From an uncultured Prevotellaceae bacterium (lineage in GTDB: Bacteria; Bacteroidota; Bacteroidia; Bacteroidales; Bacteroidaceae), in assembly GCA_945831805.1 (NCBI GenBank), contig CAMADY010000010.1:1-48954 (forward strand): DNA of 48,954 nt, written 5' to 3'. The translations under genes were made by a program, and so were the position numbers. The notes beneath the pieces are model-generated. The model did no database searches. It was not told where the DNA came from and saw only the letters and a list, made by a program, of their open reading frames with translations. Positions 37,318 through 47,848 of this stretch are shown in pieces; position 1 is the stretch's first letter, and every line of letters starts with the position of its first letter.

Positions 37318-38095
37318 TTAGTTCTGCAGCATCGAGTGTCAATGCGTCAGGATCCTCTTCAATAGTAGTGCGGTATGATTCCTCTGTCAGTGTATCGTCA
37401 TCGAGCTCGTCGTCATCCTCGTCCTGCTTGTAGTAGTCGTCCTTGATGATAACGTCTGAATCGTCATCCTCGTCAATGTCATCGCTGATTCCATCATCTC
37501 CAAACTTCACTCTTGGCTTGAATGCCAGAGGCTTGACCTTAGCAAAGATAGCCTCTACCCATCCGCCTTTTTCAATTTCGAGAACCTCGAATCCGTCGTT
37601 GACCTTGATGTCGTAAAGTCCGCCCGGCTTGTGTATGCGTGCCTTTGGCAGTGTGGTAGTGGAGATGTCGAAGGCGCTGAGTATGATGTCCTGAATAGCC
37701 TGATTTAGTGAATCCCATCCACCACCGAAGTTCCGGTCGATGACCTCAAGGAGCTTGGCAGCCGAGATGTGACGTATGTTCTCGTAGGTGAGGTCGGTGA
37801 TACGGTTGATAGGACGCTTCTTGATAGCCCATTTCTGGTCTTTGTCCTTCAAAGGAATTATTCCGACGCGCATGCCACGCTCTTCATATTTCTTCAGTAT
37901 CTCTGGCTTGTCAACCTTTATCTCTTCTACCTCGAAAGCAGTTCGTATGATGTCGAGATAATGCCTTCCGTGTTCAGCAATAGCATCATCCTTGTCAGCC
38001 TGTGCCCAAAGCATAAAGACGTCGGTCTCCTGTAAATCCCATACGCTACCCTTAGTGAGCGTACGGAGGTTGAAGTTCTCGTTGTTTTCTTTCAT
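37295..38095 (-). CDS. Conserved hypothetical protein with highly acidic C-terminus
   Basis: 266 aa ORF; DDDIDEDDDSD/DEDDDELDDD tail; 23-bp overlap with the ABC permease ORF. Confidence 0.75.
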   Translation of the reverse strand: MKENNENFNLRTLTKGSVWDLQETDVFMLWAQADKDDAIAEHGRHYLDIIRTAFEVEEIKVDKPEILKKYEERGMRVGIIPLKDKDQKWAIKKRPINRITDLTYENIRHISAAKLLEVIDRNFGGGWDSLNQAIQDIILSAFDISTTTLPKARIHKPGGLYDIKVNDGFEVLEIEKGGWVEAIFAKVKPLAFKPRVKFGDDGISDDIDEDDDSDVIIKDDYYKQDEDDDELDDDTLTEESYRTTIEEDPDALTLDAAELNESEDDY

Positions 38096-38153
38096 AAATA
38101 TATTAGTAATATTTTGTCTTTCTAATTATTATCAGCCGATGCCAATATGGTGC

Positions 38154-38202
38154 TTTAACCTCTTATACTGTGGTTAAGTTTAACCTCTTTGTGGTTAAGT
38201 TT
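38154..38202. repeat. Short tandem repeat TTTAACCTC...GTGGTTAAG, 2 copies plus partial
   Basis: tttaacctcttatactgtggttaag / tttaacctctttgtggttaag / tttag. Confidence 0.7.
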
Positions 38203-38854
38203 AGTCAATCCATCTGACCTTAATGACGCAGACACGGATGGTCTGGTTGTCGGTATCGTTGTTCACCTTTGCTATGTGCCAGTCTCCTGGGAAGAAGATG
38301 AAGAACTTGTCAGGTGTAGAGTCATAGAACTTAGCGCGCGCCTTGTCGTAGCTGTAGTGTATGACGTCTGGCTTGTACTTGGAATTAGGGGTAGAAGTGA
38401 CGTGGTCGATGATACCGAATCGCTCTGTTCCCTTTACGCAGTACTGGAAGTCGATGCCGTGGTAGTGACTCTCGCTCTGACGCTTCTCCAGCGGTCCGTT
38501 CTCAGAATCCTCAACAGAGATGGTGAGGTCGCTGCCCTCTATTGGTAGCTTTCCCTTAGGCAGTGCAAGTAGGTCTGTCTTTGCGAGATACTGGAAGAGC
38601 TTTGTCCACTGCTCCGGATTCTTCTTGTACTGCATGTAGAAATCCACGATGTTTACAGACTCGTGTGGGTCTGCACCGTTGAAGCCCTGACGCCACTCGC
38701 CCTTCTTGATCCACTTCTTAGCTTCCTTGATGAGTTTCTTGTCGTAGCACTCGTTGGTATATACGGCTTTGGCAGGCTTCTGCACAGTCTCCTGTGCTCC
38801 CACCGTGAGGCAGGAACAAAGGAGGCATGCTATGATAAATAATGTTTTCTTCAT
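38201..38854 (-). CDS. YhcH/YjgK/YiaL family secreted protein
   Basis: ESHYHGIDFQYCVKGTERFG ... FFIFFPGDWHIAKV; signal peptide MKKTLFIIACLLCSCLTVGAQ. Confidence 0.85.
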   Translation of the reverse strand: MKKTLFIIACLLCSCLTVGAQETVQKPAKAVYTNECYDKKLIKEAKKWIKKGEWRQGFNGADPHESVNIVDFYMQYKKNPEQWTKLFQYLAKTDLLALPKGKLPIEGSDLTISVEDSENGPLEKRQSESHYHGIDFQYCVKGTERFGIIDHVTSTPNSKYKPDVIHYSYDKARAKFYDSTPDKFFIFFPGDWHIAKVNNDTDNQTIRVCVIKVRWID

Positions 38855-38933
38855 AATCGTTGTGTTGTTTATAGAATGCACTGTCTGTTTCCTTATTATA
38901 AAAAAAGACCGTAATCCACAGCCAGTTTAGTGC

Positions 38934-40016
38934 TTACTTCTGAACGCCGAACTTGTAGATGGTTGTCTGGCGATAGCGCTCACCCGGGTTGAGAACAACA
39001 GGTGGGAAGTATGCACGGTTAGGCGAGTCAGGGAAGTGCTGTGCCTCGAAGCAAACGGCAGAACGGCGCTGTGCGGTGCATCCAGTGTTGATAGCATAGT
39101 TAGACTGGAAGTTACCGGTGTACATCTGTAGTCCTGGCTCAGTGGTATAAACCTCCATGGTACGTCCTGACTTAGGGTCTGCGATGCGTGCAGCGAACGA
39201 AAGCTCACCAACTTCCTTCTTGTTGAGGACGTAGTTGTGGTCAATGCCAGAACCGTTCTTGATCTGCTCGTCGTCAGCATTCATAGCAGGTCCGATAGCC
39301 TTTGGAGTGCGGAAGTCGAATGGTGTGCCCTCTACCTTCAGTATCTCACCGGTAGGAATGCTTGTAGCATCGATAGGGAGATAGAAGTCAGCATTTACCT
39401 CACACTCGATATCGTCGATTGTTGGTGTAGGGTTTGCAATGCCCTGGATAGAGAAGAACGCATGGTGTGTGAGGTTGAGGATTGTCTTCTTGTTTGTTGT
39501 AGCAAGGTAGTCAATCTTCAGCTCGTTGTCGTCAGTCCATGTATATTCTACGTATATCTTGAGCTCGCCAGAGAATCCCTCGTGTCCGTAAGGGTCGATG
39601 AGTGAGAGTGCAACGGTGCGCTCGTCCATCTGGTTTGCGTCCCATACCTGTGCGTGATATCCTGTAGGACCACCGTGGAGATGGTTGGGACCATCGTTGA
39701 GAGCAAGTGAATACTCCTTGCCTCCGAGTGTGAACTTTCCCTTATTGATACGGTTGCCCCATCGTCCGATGAGTGTAGAGAGGAAGCACTCCTCAGAGTT
39801 TACCACCTCGTCGATGCTGTTGTGGCCCTGGATGACGTTGACGATCTGTCCGTCCTTGTCAGGCACCATGCATGCCACAATGGCACCACCGTAGTTTGTT
39901 ACTGCCACTTCATATCCGTTAGCATTGCGCAGGATGAAGAGGTCTGTCTGCTTGCCGTCAATTGTCTTGCGGAAGTCTTTCTTTGAGAGTCCGCAGATGT
40001 TGTTGCTTTCTGTCAT
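38934..40016 (-). CDS. galM: Aldose 1-epimerase
   Basis: NYGGAIVACMVPDKDG, LTHHAFFSIQG, GLQMYTGNF, CFEAQHFPDSPN. Confidence 0.95.
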   Translation of the reverse strand: MTESNNICGLSKKDFRKTIDGKQTDLFILRNANGYEVAVTNYGGAIVACMVPDKDGQIVNVIQGHNSIDEVVNSEECFLSTLIGRWGNRINKGKFTLGGKEYSLALNDGPNHLHGGPTGYHAQVWDANQMDERTVALSLIDPYGHEGFSGELKIYVEYTWTDDNELKIDYLATTNKKTILNLTHHAFFSIQGIANPTPTIDDIECEVNADFYLPIDATSIPTGEILKVEGTPFDFRTPKAIGPAMNADDEQIKNGSGIDHNYVLNKKEVGELSFAARIADPKSGRTMEVYTTEPGLQMYTGNFQSNYAINTGCTAQRRSAVCFEAQHFPDSPNRAYFPPVVLNPGERYRQTTIYKFGVQK

Positions 40017-40022
40017 AGTTGT

Positions 40023-41444
40023 TTAGGATTTATTTGGTTGATTATTATTAGAGGATTTCTTCTTGCTACGATGCGCTGAATCCTTTTTCTTGCTGTTGGA
40101 ACTGTTGTCAGACTTAGCCTTGTCCGACTGCGATGCAGTCTTTGAACCGTTGCGCTTTTTGGGAGAACCATGGCCATCCTTACGGTGACTGCCCTTACGC
40201 TGCGGCTTGCGGCTACCGCTTTTCTTTGCGGATGCCTTGTACTCCGGAACTTCGCCACAACCTTCCGGCATTGGGTTCTTGAGAATGATGCGCTCCAGGA
40301 AGTCCTCGATCTTCATGAAATAGCCGATTTCATCGTCAGAGACGAGCGTTATGGCAACACCATCGCGCTGTGCACGTGCAGTACGTCCGATGCGGTGTAC
40401 GTAGTCCTCCACGTCACGCGGCACGTCGTAGTTTATGACCATCTGTATTTCGTCGATGTCGATGCCTCGTGCCACGATGTCGGTAGCCACGAGTATGTCA
40501 ATCTCGCCACTCTTGAACTTGAACATTATGTCGTCGCGCTCTGCCTGCGAGAGGTCGCTGTGCATCTCACCGCAGTTGGCGTGCATCTGCTTCAGCACTC
40601 GTGATATCTCTTTCACCCTCTGCTTCTTTCCAGAGAAGATGATTACTCGTTCGAGCTTCATCGGCTCGTCACCCTCCTTCGCATTCTCAGGTACGAAACC
40701 CTTCTTGAAGATGTCCTTGATGATGAGGTTCTTTTGCGGTGCGAAGCATACGAATGCCGACTGCTGAATCTTCTCTGCCGGCTTGCTGACTGCAATCTTC
40801 ACGTGTACCGGATTCTTCAGCAGAGTATTTGCCAGTTCCTCTATCTTGTCAGGCATGGTAGCCGAGAACATGATAGTCTGGCATGTCTGCGGTATGTTCT
40901 TCGCAATGGCGAGAATATCCTCTGAGAATCCCATGTCGAGCATGCGGTCCGCCTCGTCGAGAATGAAGAACGAAAGTCTTGACAGGTCGAGGTTTCCCAT
41001 CTGCATGTGCGAGATGAGACGTCCCGGCGTTGCAATGACCACCGATGCGCCCTTGCGCAGGGCAGAGAGTTCCTGGTCGTAGCGGTTTCCGTCGTTGCCT
41101 CCATATACGGCAACGGAGCTGATGCCGTCGAGGTAGTAACCGAAGCCCTGCATCGCCTGGTCTATCTGTTGTGCCAGCTCGCGTGTAGGCGCCATGACAA
41201 GACAGTTGATGGAGTCCTCCGGGAACCCTCCGTCGTCCAGTTTTGAGAGTACCGGCAAAAGGTATGCTGCCGTCTTTCCCGTACCTGTCTGTGCCACACC
41301 CATGATGTCGCTACCCTCAATGATAGGGTCGATGCATGCCGCCTGGATAGGTGTGCACTTCTCAAAACGCATGTCGTAGAGTGCATCGAGGACATTGTCG
41401 TTGAGCAGTGTTTCGTCGAAATATGTTATGTTATTTTTTTCCAA
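40023..41444 (-). CDS. DEAD-box RNA helicase with basic low-complexity C-terminus
   Basis: AQTGTGKTAAYLLP, APTRELA, ATPGRL, DEAD, SATMP, HRIGRTARA motifs. Confidence 0.97.
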   Translation of the reverse strand: MEKNNITYFDETLLNDNVLDALYDMRFEKCTPIQAACIDPIIEGSDIMGVAQTGTGKTAAYLLPVLSKLDDGGFPEDSINCLVMAPTRELAQQIDQAMQGFGYYLDGISSVAVYGGNDGNRYDQELSALRKGASVVIATPGRLISHMQMGNLDLSRLSFFILDEADRMLDMGFSEDILAIAKNIPQTCQTIMFSATMPDKIEELANTLLKNPVHVKIAVSKPAEKIQQSAFVCFAPQKNLIIKDIFKKGFVPENAKEGDEPMKLERVIIFSGKKQRVKEISRVLKQMHANCGEMHSDLSQAERDDIMFKFKSGEIDILVATDIVARGIDIDEIQMVINYDVPRDVEDYVHRIGRTARAQRDGVAITLVSDDEIGYFMKIEDFLERIILKNPMPEGCGEVPEYKASAKKSGSRKPQRKGSHRKDGHGSPKKRNGSKTASQSDKAKSDNSSNSKKKDSAHRSKKKSSNNNQPNKS

Positions 41445-41537
41445 AGTGTATTTTTTTTGTTTTGTTAATTCTAATTGAGGTTACGAACCTCATTTATATA
41501 AATAATGTGTATGTCTCTCAGCAGATAGTTCTCAGAC

Positions 41538-42785
41538 TTACTTCGGAGCCTTGCGGTAGCAGAGGTATGCTACGATGCTGAAGATGATGTTCGGCATCCA
41601 TGCCGCAATGACAGGTGGCGTTCCGGCATTGATGGCGAATGTTGCAGAAACGGTCTGCAGCATGATGTATATGAAGCTGAGCGCCAAGCCTATACCGAGG
41701 TATGTTCCCATGCCTCCCTTACGCTTTCTTGCCGACAGCGAGGCACCTATGATGGTGAGTATGAATGATGCGAAGGACGACGCAATGCGCTTATGGTACT
41801 CCACCTGATACTGCACCACATTACCGGAACCACGGTCTATCTGCTTTGATATGTATTCAGAGAGCTCCGGCAGCGTGAAGGTCTCCTGCTGACCTTTCGA
41901 GTAAACGAGGTCTATAGGCTCCATCAATATCAGCGTGTCCATCTCCATGCCGCTCGTGATTTTTTCCCTCATGCCTTTCAGCTCACGTATCTTCCAGTTG
42001 ATGGCCTTCCAGTGAAACTTTGAGTCAGAGATGGTATCGTACTGAATATCAGTGGCTGTCATGTGCGACACAAGCTTCTTGTTCTCGAACTTGTCAAGGC
42101 AGAAGCCGTATCCACGCTTCATCTGGTTGTCGTAGTGTTGAATGTATGCTATGACGCCCTTGTCAACCTGCATCTGCACGTTTTCTGCCGACATGTTCTT
42201 CTTCTTGTTCTTGTAGAGCGACTCGAAGTTCTGGCGTATCACCGTGCCATGTGGTATGATGAAGGCACTGAGTACGAACGACATTATGGAGATGATGACG
42301 CATGATATCATGTATGGCCTTAGTATTCTCTTGAAACTCACTCCTGCTGCAAAGATGGATATTATCTCGCTATTTGTAGCCATCTTCGATGTGAAGAATA
42401 TGACGGCAATGAATACGAAGAGCGCCGAGAAGAGGTTTGCGAAGTATGGTATGAAGTTCAGGTAGTAGTCCAGCAATATAGCCTTCCATGGTGCATGGTA
42501 TGACGTGAACTTCGACAGATTCTCGTTGAAGTCGAATACTATCGCGATGCTGATGATGAGCAGTATGGCGAAGAAGTATGTACCGATGAACTTTCCTATT
42601 ATATAGCGGTCAAGACGTCCTGGCAACACCTTATATAAATATGGCGCTGCCCACTCCTTCATCTTCCTGAAAATCGGAATCAGAACATTTCCGATCTTCC
42701 TCAATGGCTTGAAGACAAAGGAGAGAATGCGTTTGTAGAGGCTTATCGCCTTCTCTGCATATCGTCTATAACGCTCTTTTTCCAT
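41538..42785 (-). CDS. LptF/LptG (YjgP/YjgQ) family permease
   Basis: LDRYIIGKFIGTYFFAILLIISIAIVFDFNENLSKF; ISIFAAGVSFKRILRPY; C-terminal TM bundle. Confidence 0.9.
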   Translation of the reverse strand: MEKERYRRYAEKAISLYKRILSFVFKPLRKIGNVLIPIFRKMKEWAAPYLYKVLPGRLDRYIIGKFIGTYFFAILLIISIAIVFDFNENLSKFTSYHAPWKAILLDYYLNFIPYFANLFSALFVFIAVIFFTSKMATNSEIISIFAAGVSFKRILRPYMISCVIISIMSFVLSAFIIPHGTVIRQNFESLYKNKKKNMSAENVQMQVDKGVIAYIQHYDNQMKRGYGFCLDKFENKKLVSHMTATDIQYDTISDSKFHWKAINWKIRELKGMREKITSGMEMDTLILMEPIDLVYSKGQQETFTLPELSEYISKQIDRGSGNVVQYQVEYHKRIASSFASFILTIIGASLSARKRKGGMGTYLGIGLALSFIYIMLQTVSATFAINAGTPPVIAAWMPNIIFSIVAYLCYRKAPK

Positions 42786-43882
42786 TGCGTGAAATCACCG
42801 TTTATAATATGCTGGCGCGCATCGCTCACCAGTCTCAGGTAGAACGCGAGGTTGTGTATGGATGCTATCTGCAGTGCCAGATACTCTTGCGCCTTGAAGA
42901 GGTGGTGCAGGTACGCCTTTGATGTTATGACGTCGATGTCGCATCCCTCAGGATCAATCGGCGAGAAGTTGTCCTCCCACTTCTTGTTCTTCATGTTCAT
43001 CGTGCCTTCGTAGGTGAACAGCAGTGCGTTACGTCCGTTTCTCGTCGGCATGACGCAGTCGAACATATCCACTCCTCGCTCAATGTTCTCAAGCAGGTTC
43101 CATGGCGTTCCGACACCCATGAGGTATCGTGGCTTATCCTTCGGCAGAATCTCGTTTACCACCTCCACCATCTCGTACATCACCTCCGTTGGCTCACCCA
43201 CGGCAAGCCCTCCTATGGCATTGCCGTCGCAGCCCTTGTCGGCAACGAACTTGGCGGACTCCTGTCGCAGGTCCTTGAAGGTGCAACCTTGAACTATAGG
43301 GAAAAGGCTCTGCCTGTGTCCGTAGAGGGGCTCCGTCTCGTTGAATCGCTTTATGCACCTGTCGAGCCATCGGTTTGTCAGCGAGAGGCTCTTGCGGGCA
43401 TAGTTCCAGTCGCTCTGTCCTGGAGGGCACTCGTCGAATGCCATCATGATGTCGGCACCGATGATGCGCTCTGTGTCCATCACGTTCTCAGGTGTGAAGA
43501 AATGCTTGCTGCCGTCGATGTGGCTACGGAACTCGCAGCCCTCCTCCTTCAGCTTGCGTATGCCTGTCAGCGAGAAGACCTGGAAACCACCGGAGTCGGT
43601 GAGCATAGGTCTCTCCCACCCTATGAATTTATGCAGTCCTCCAGCCTTGCGCAGTATGTCGAGTCCCGGACGGAGATACAGATGGTACGTGTTGCCAAGT
43701 ATTATCTGTGCCTTGACTTGCTTGCGAAGTTCCTCGAAATGAACGGCTTTTACGGAGCCTACCGTTCCCACCGGCATGAAGATCGGCGTGAGAATCTCTC
43801 CATGGTCGGTGGTTATCTTTCCGGCTCTAGCGGAGCTGTATGGGTCGGTATGTTGTAGTTCGAATGTCAAGTTTTGATTCAT
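42743..43882 (-). CDS. tgt: tRNA-guanine (queuine) transglycosylase
   Basis: LGNTYHLYLRPG, LTDSGGFQVFSL, IGGLAVGEP, YLMGVGTPWNLLE. Confidence 0.97.
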   Translation of the reverse strand: MNQNLTFELQHTDPYSSARAGKITTDHGEILTPIFMPVGTVGSVKAVHFEELRKQVKAQIILGNTYHLYLRPGLDILRKAGGLHKFIGWERPMLTDSGGFQVFSLTGIRKLKEEGCEFRSHIDGSKHFFTPENVMDTERIIGADIMMAFDECPPGQSDWNYARKSLSLTNRWLDRCIKRFNETEPLYGHRQSLFPIVQGCTFKDLRQESAKFVADKGCDGNAIGGLAVGEPTEVMYEMVEVVNEILPKDKPRYLMGVGTPWNLLENIERGVDMFDCVMPTRNGRNALLFTYEGTMNMKNKKWEDNFSPIDPEGCDIDVITSKAYLHHLFKAQEYLALQIASIHNLAFYLRLVSDARQHIINGDFTQWKKSVIDDMQRRR

Positions 43883-43926
43883 TTTTTTGATTTTTCAAAT
43901 AATCGAAAAATCATTGATTCGTTTTT

Positions 43927-46401
43927 TTACTTCTTTTCCTCTTCTTCTGGAATGGTGAGGTCAACAGGATTATCTACTATCTGCTTTGTCAGTGCAAAAT
44001 CCCATACGTCCTGTACGTTCTCAACGTAATGGAACGTAACGCCCTTCAGGTACTCCTCTGGAATCTCCTGAATGTCCTTCTCGTTGGCGGAGCAGAGCAT
44101 GATATCCTTTATTCCGGCACGCTTGGCAGCGAGGATCTTCTCCTTTATGCCACCAACAGGCAGCACCTTTCCACGAAGCGTTATCTCACCCGTCATCGCT
44201 ACGTTCTTGCGAACCTTACGCTGCGTAAGTGCTGATGCGATGCTCGTAGCGATGGTGATGCCGGCAGACGGACCATCCTTCGGCGTGGCACCCTCCGGCA
44301 CGTGGATGTGTATGTTCCAGTTGTCGAAGATGCGTGGGTCTATCTTAAGGTAGTCGCAGTGTGCCTTGACGTATTCCAGAGCAATGACGGCACTCTCCTT
44401 CATCACGTCGCCGAGGTTTCCTGTCAGTGTCAGCTTGCCGCTCTTCCCCTTAGAGATGCTCGTCTCAATGAAGAGAATCTCTCCTCCGACACTTGTCCAA
44501 GCCAGTCCTGTCACCACTCCGGCATAGTCGTTGCCCTGATAGATGTCACGATAGAACGGTGGCTTGCCGATGAGGTCTTCCAGCTGTTCCGGCGTTATCT
44601 TGTCGTAGATGGTATTGCCATCCTTAGCGATGAAGAATGCTATCTTGCGGAGGCATTTGTTTATTTGCTTCTCCAGCTGGCGCACACCACTCTCGCGTGT
44701 GTATCTCTCAATAATCTTCTCCAGCGTAGGCTTCCTGAAGGCCAGTGCCTTGTCTGACTTCAAGCCGGTCTTATCCTTCTCTCGTGGCACGAGATGTCGC
44801 TTCGCTATCTCTATCTTCTCCTCGGTGGTATATCCGCTGACCTCTATTATCTCCATACGGTCGCGCAGAGGGCCTGGTATGGTGCTGAGGTCGTTTGCGG
44901 TAGCAATGAACATGACCTTTGAGAGGTCGTAGTCCATGTCGAGGAAGTTATCGTGGAAGGCGGTATTCTGCTCCGGGTCAAGCACTTCGAGCAGTGCCGA
45001 AGCCGGATCACCGTGGTTTGCATTCTGCATCACCTTGTCTATCTCGTCGAGGATGAAGACAGGGTTCGAAGTGCCGGCCTTCTCGATGTTCTTTATTATG
45101 CGTCCCGGCATGGCACCGATGTACGTCCTTCTGTGACCACGTATCTCCGCCTCGTCGTGTAGGCCACCGAGACTCATCCTGACATACTTGCGGTTCAGGG
45201 CGTCGGCGATGCTCTTGCCAAGGCTCGTCTTACCTACTCCCGGAGGACCGTAGAGACACAATATAGGCGATTTGAGGTCGCCCCTGAGCTTCAGTACGGA
45301 GATGTATTCTAGTATGCGCTCCTTTACCTTCTCCATGCCGTAGTGGTCTCTGTTGAGCACCTTCTCGGCCTTCGTCAGGTTAAGGTCGTCTTTGGAATAT
45401 ACGTTCCATGGCAGATCGACCATCTGCTGAAGGTACGACAGCTGCACGTTGTAGTCGGGGCTCTGCTGATGGAGTTGGTTGAGCTTCTCATACTCCTTTT
45501 TGAAGATAGCCTCCGTCTTCTCGTCCCACTTCTTGTCCTTTGCCTTCTCGCGCAGTTCCTTCTTCTCTGGCGAATCCTCGTCGGTTCCCAGCTCCTTACT
45601 GATGCTCTTGATCTGCTGGCGCAGGAAGTACTGCTTCTGCTCCTCGTCGATGGTGTGCTGCGTACGGTTCTGTATGTCAAGCCTTAGGTTGGCGTATTGT
45701 ATCTCCCTGTTCATGTATTCGAGCAGTGTGAATGCCCTATGCTTCAGGTTGTCGATGTTCAGCAGCTTCATCTTCTCTGCAAGTGGCAGCGGCATGTGGT
45801 ATGCCACCATGTTTACGAACATCGTATTGTCCGTGATGCCATGTAGCGACAGTTGCAGCTCAAACGGAATGGTGTCCGTCTTCTCGATATACTCGTGAAC
45901 CCTCTTCCTAAGGTCGGTGATGATGGTCTTGTACTCCAGGTCGCCATCCTCCGGCTCCATCTCCACAACAGGAGTAACCAGCGCCTTCATGAAGGGCTCA
46001 TCAGTGACGCACTCTACGATGCGGCATCGAGTCATAGGCTGTGCTATGAAGGCATAGCGGTTCTCCTGTCCCGGTATCTCGAAAACCTTGAGGAACGATG
46101 CCATCACGCCGTATGTGTTGAGATCCTCAACAGAAGGCTCCTCTATGTTTTGGTCTTTTTGGCAAAACATGGCGAACTGCTGCTTCGGATGCTTCTCGAT
46201 ATACTTCACGAGCTGTCGTGTAGTATCTCGCGCTATCGTGACAGATGCCAATACTCCAGGAAAGCTAACCATGTTTCGGGTAGTGAGGACAGGCATCACG
46301 CCTTCTTTGCCTTCGTCAAAGAGTTTCTTTAAGTCACCCTCAAACTCCGCTATCATCTGAAGCGGAGAATCCTGTGCCATCATTTTCTGTAATATGTTCA
46401 T
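43927..46401 (-). CDS. lon: Lon protease
   Basis: [29 protein letters not shown]; catalytic [34 protein letters not shown]. Confidence 0.98.
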   Translation of the reverse strand: MNILQKMMAQDSPLQMIAEFEGDLKKLFDEGKEGVMPVLTTRNMVSFPGVLASVTIARDTTRQLVKYIEKHPKQQFAMFCQKDQNIEEPSVEDLNTYGVMASFLKVFEIPGQENRYAFIAQPMTRCRIVECVTDEPFMKALVTPVVEMEPEDGDLEYKTIITDLRKRVHEYIEKTDTIPFELQLSLHGITDNTMFVNMVAYHMPLPLAEKMKLLNIDNLKHRAFTLLEYMNREIQYANLRLDIQNRTQHTIDEEQKQYFLRQQIKSISKELGTDEDSPEKKELREKAKDKKWDEKTEAIFKKEYEKLNQLHQQSPDYNVQLSYLQQMVDLPWNVYSKDDLNLTKAEKVLNRDHYGMEKVKERILEYISVLKLRGDLKSPILCLYGPPGVGKTSLGKSIADALNRKYVRMSLGGLHDEAEIRGHRRTYIGAMPGRIIKNIEKAGTSNPVFILDEIDKVMQNANHGDPASALLEVLDPEQNTAFHDNFLDMDYDLSKVMFIATANDLSTIPGPLRDRMEIIEVSGYTTEEKIEIAKRHLVPREKDKTGLKSDKALAFRKPTLEKIIERYTRESGVRQLEKQINKCLRKIAFFIAKDGNTIYDKITPEQLEDLIGKPPFYRDIYQGNDYAGVVTGLAWTSVGGEILFIETSISKGKSGKLTLTGNLGDVMKESAVIALEYVKAHCDYLKIDPRIFDNWNIHIHVPEGATPKDGPSAGITIATSIASALTQRKVRKNVAMTGEITLRGKVLPVGGIKEKILAAKRAGIKDIMLCSANEKDIQEIPEEYLKGVTFHYVENVQDVWDFALTKQIVDNPVDLTIPEEEEKK

Positions 46402-46415
46402 TGTCAGTATATTGT

Positions 46416-47777
46416 CTATTTTTTCAATCGTTTCTTAAGCAGCAACTCCGGAATCTTCACCGTATCGCCCGCCTTTACTTCCTTCTTGCCGTTGTAGGCC
46501 TCAATGTAGCACTCCATGTCTGGTCCGAGGTATGTCCTGGCAATCTGCTTCAGTGTCTGGCCTTCCTTGACCTTTACTTCCTGCTTGGTGCCTATGATGT
46601 AATATGCACCGGTGCGTACCCTTGCATCAGAGTCGAACTGCCTCATTGGCTGAGGTTCTTTCTTCGCAGCAGACTCTGCCTTTGCAGTAGGAGTTTCTGC
46701 CTTCGCTGTTGCGGTTTCTGTCTTAGAAGTAGGAGTTTCAGCCTTCGCAGAGTTGTTCTCCGTTGCCTTCGTTGTTGCCTCTTCCGCCTTGTCGGAAGGT
46801 TTTACGGAGTCTTTTTTCTCCACAGATTTTGATGGAATGGCGGTTTTTTGCGGTTTTGCAACGGTCTTGCCTGCCGTAGCAACCTGTTCCGTATTCTTTT
46901 CCGGCTCATTGCTGGTCGAGAACCATTCGTTCTCTGCTGCGAAGTAGCCTATGAAGAAGAATATGATTGCCACTATTATATTTATAAGGATACCATAATA
47001 TATAAGGATGTTCCTGCAGAGCGGATGTTTCTTATCGCATTCGCAATATTCCTCATCCTCGTCGGCATCACCATTTTCGCCGTTTTCATCGCTTTTCAGC
47101 GTTACGTTTGCCTCTACGAAAACCTTCGCGTCGTATTCCGGTTTCTGCTCTTCGCCAGACAACTCAGGAACCTCATCATCATCGTCTGTCTTAGGTTCTT
47201 CGATCTTCTCCTCGGTCTGAGGCTCTTCCTCTGCAACCATAGGTTCTGGTTCCTCGGCAACAGGCTCTTCAACGACAGGTTCCTCAACAATAGGTGTTTC
47301 AACGACAGATTTCTCCACAACAGCCTCCTCGGCAACCGGTGTCTTAACAACCGGTGTCTCTACCGTAGGCTCTTGCTTCTCGGTTTCTAATTCAGCATTC
47401 GTCTCAGTATTCGTCTCATCATCATCGTCCTGCAGCTCAAACGACTCATCGAGCAGAGGGCTGTCATCCTCTATTATCACCGTCTCGAACTGAGCGAAAG
47501 GCTTGTTGATGATGTCACGCATGACGTTGTCCGGAGTAAACGTTATCTTGTCGTGCTCACCGATGGTCACACGCTCTCCCGTCCTGACGTTGACGCTGTT
47601 TCGCTCCTTCATCGTTGCAAGCTTGAAGGTGCCGAAGCCCTTGATCTTTACCAGACGATCGTTGACGAGACCCTCATGGATCACTTCCACCATCTGCTGA
47701 ACAAAGGTCTCTGCCTCCACCGAGCTTATCTGATGCTTTGCAACAAGCAGTCGTGCTATGTCTTTTAGCGTTATCAT
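46416..47777 (-). CDS. HU-like N-terminal domain + acidic repeat + TM helix + LysM domain protein
   Basis: MITLKDIARLLVAKHQISSVEAETFVQQMVEVIHEGL..VKIKGFGTFKL; TM ILIYYGILINIIVAIIFFFIGYF; VKEGQTLKQIARTYLG. Confidence 0.88.
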   Translation of the reverse strand: MITLKDIARLLVAKHQISSVEAETFVQQMVEVIHEGLVNDRLVKIKGFGTFKLATMKERNSVNVRTGERVTIGEHDKITFTPDNVMRDIINKPFAQFETVIIEDDSPLLDESFELQDDDDETNTETNAELETEKQEPTVETPVVKTPVAEEAVVEKSVVETPIVEEPVVEEPVAEEPEPMVAEEEPQTEEKIEEPKTDDDDEVPELSGEEQKPEYDAKVFVEANVTLKSDENGENGDADEDEEYCECDKKHPLCRNILIYYGILINIIVAIIFFFIGYFAAENEWFSTSNEPEKNTEQVATAGKTVAKPQKTAIPSKSVEKKDSVKPSDKAEEATTKATENNSAKAETPTSKTETATAKAETPTAKAESAAKKEPQPMRQFDSDARVRTGAYYIIGTKQEVKVKEGQTLKQIARTYLGPDMECYIEAYNGKKEVKAGDTVKIPELLLKKRLKK

Positions 47778-47848
47778 TTATCTAATTCCAGATTTCTTTT
47801 TTGTTTTGTAATTCGCCGACACCCTCATGCCGCTTTACCGCTGGGCGT

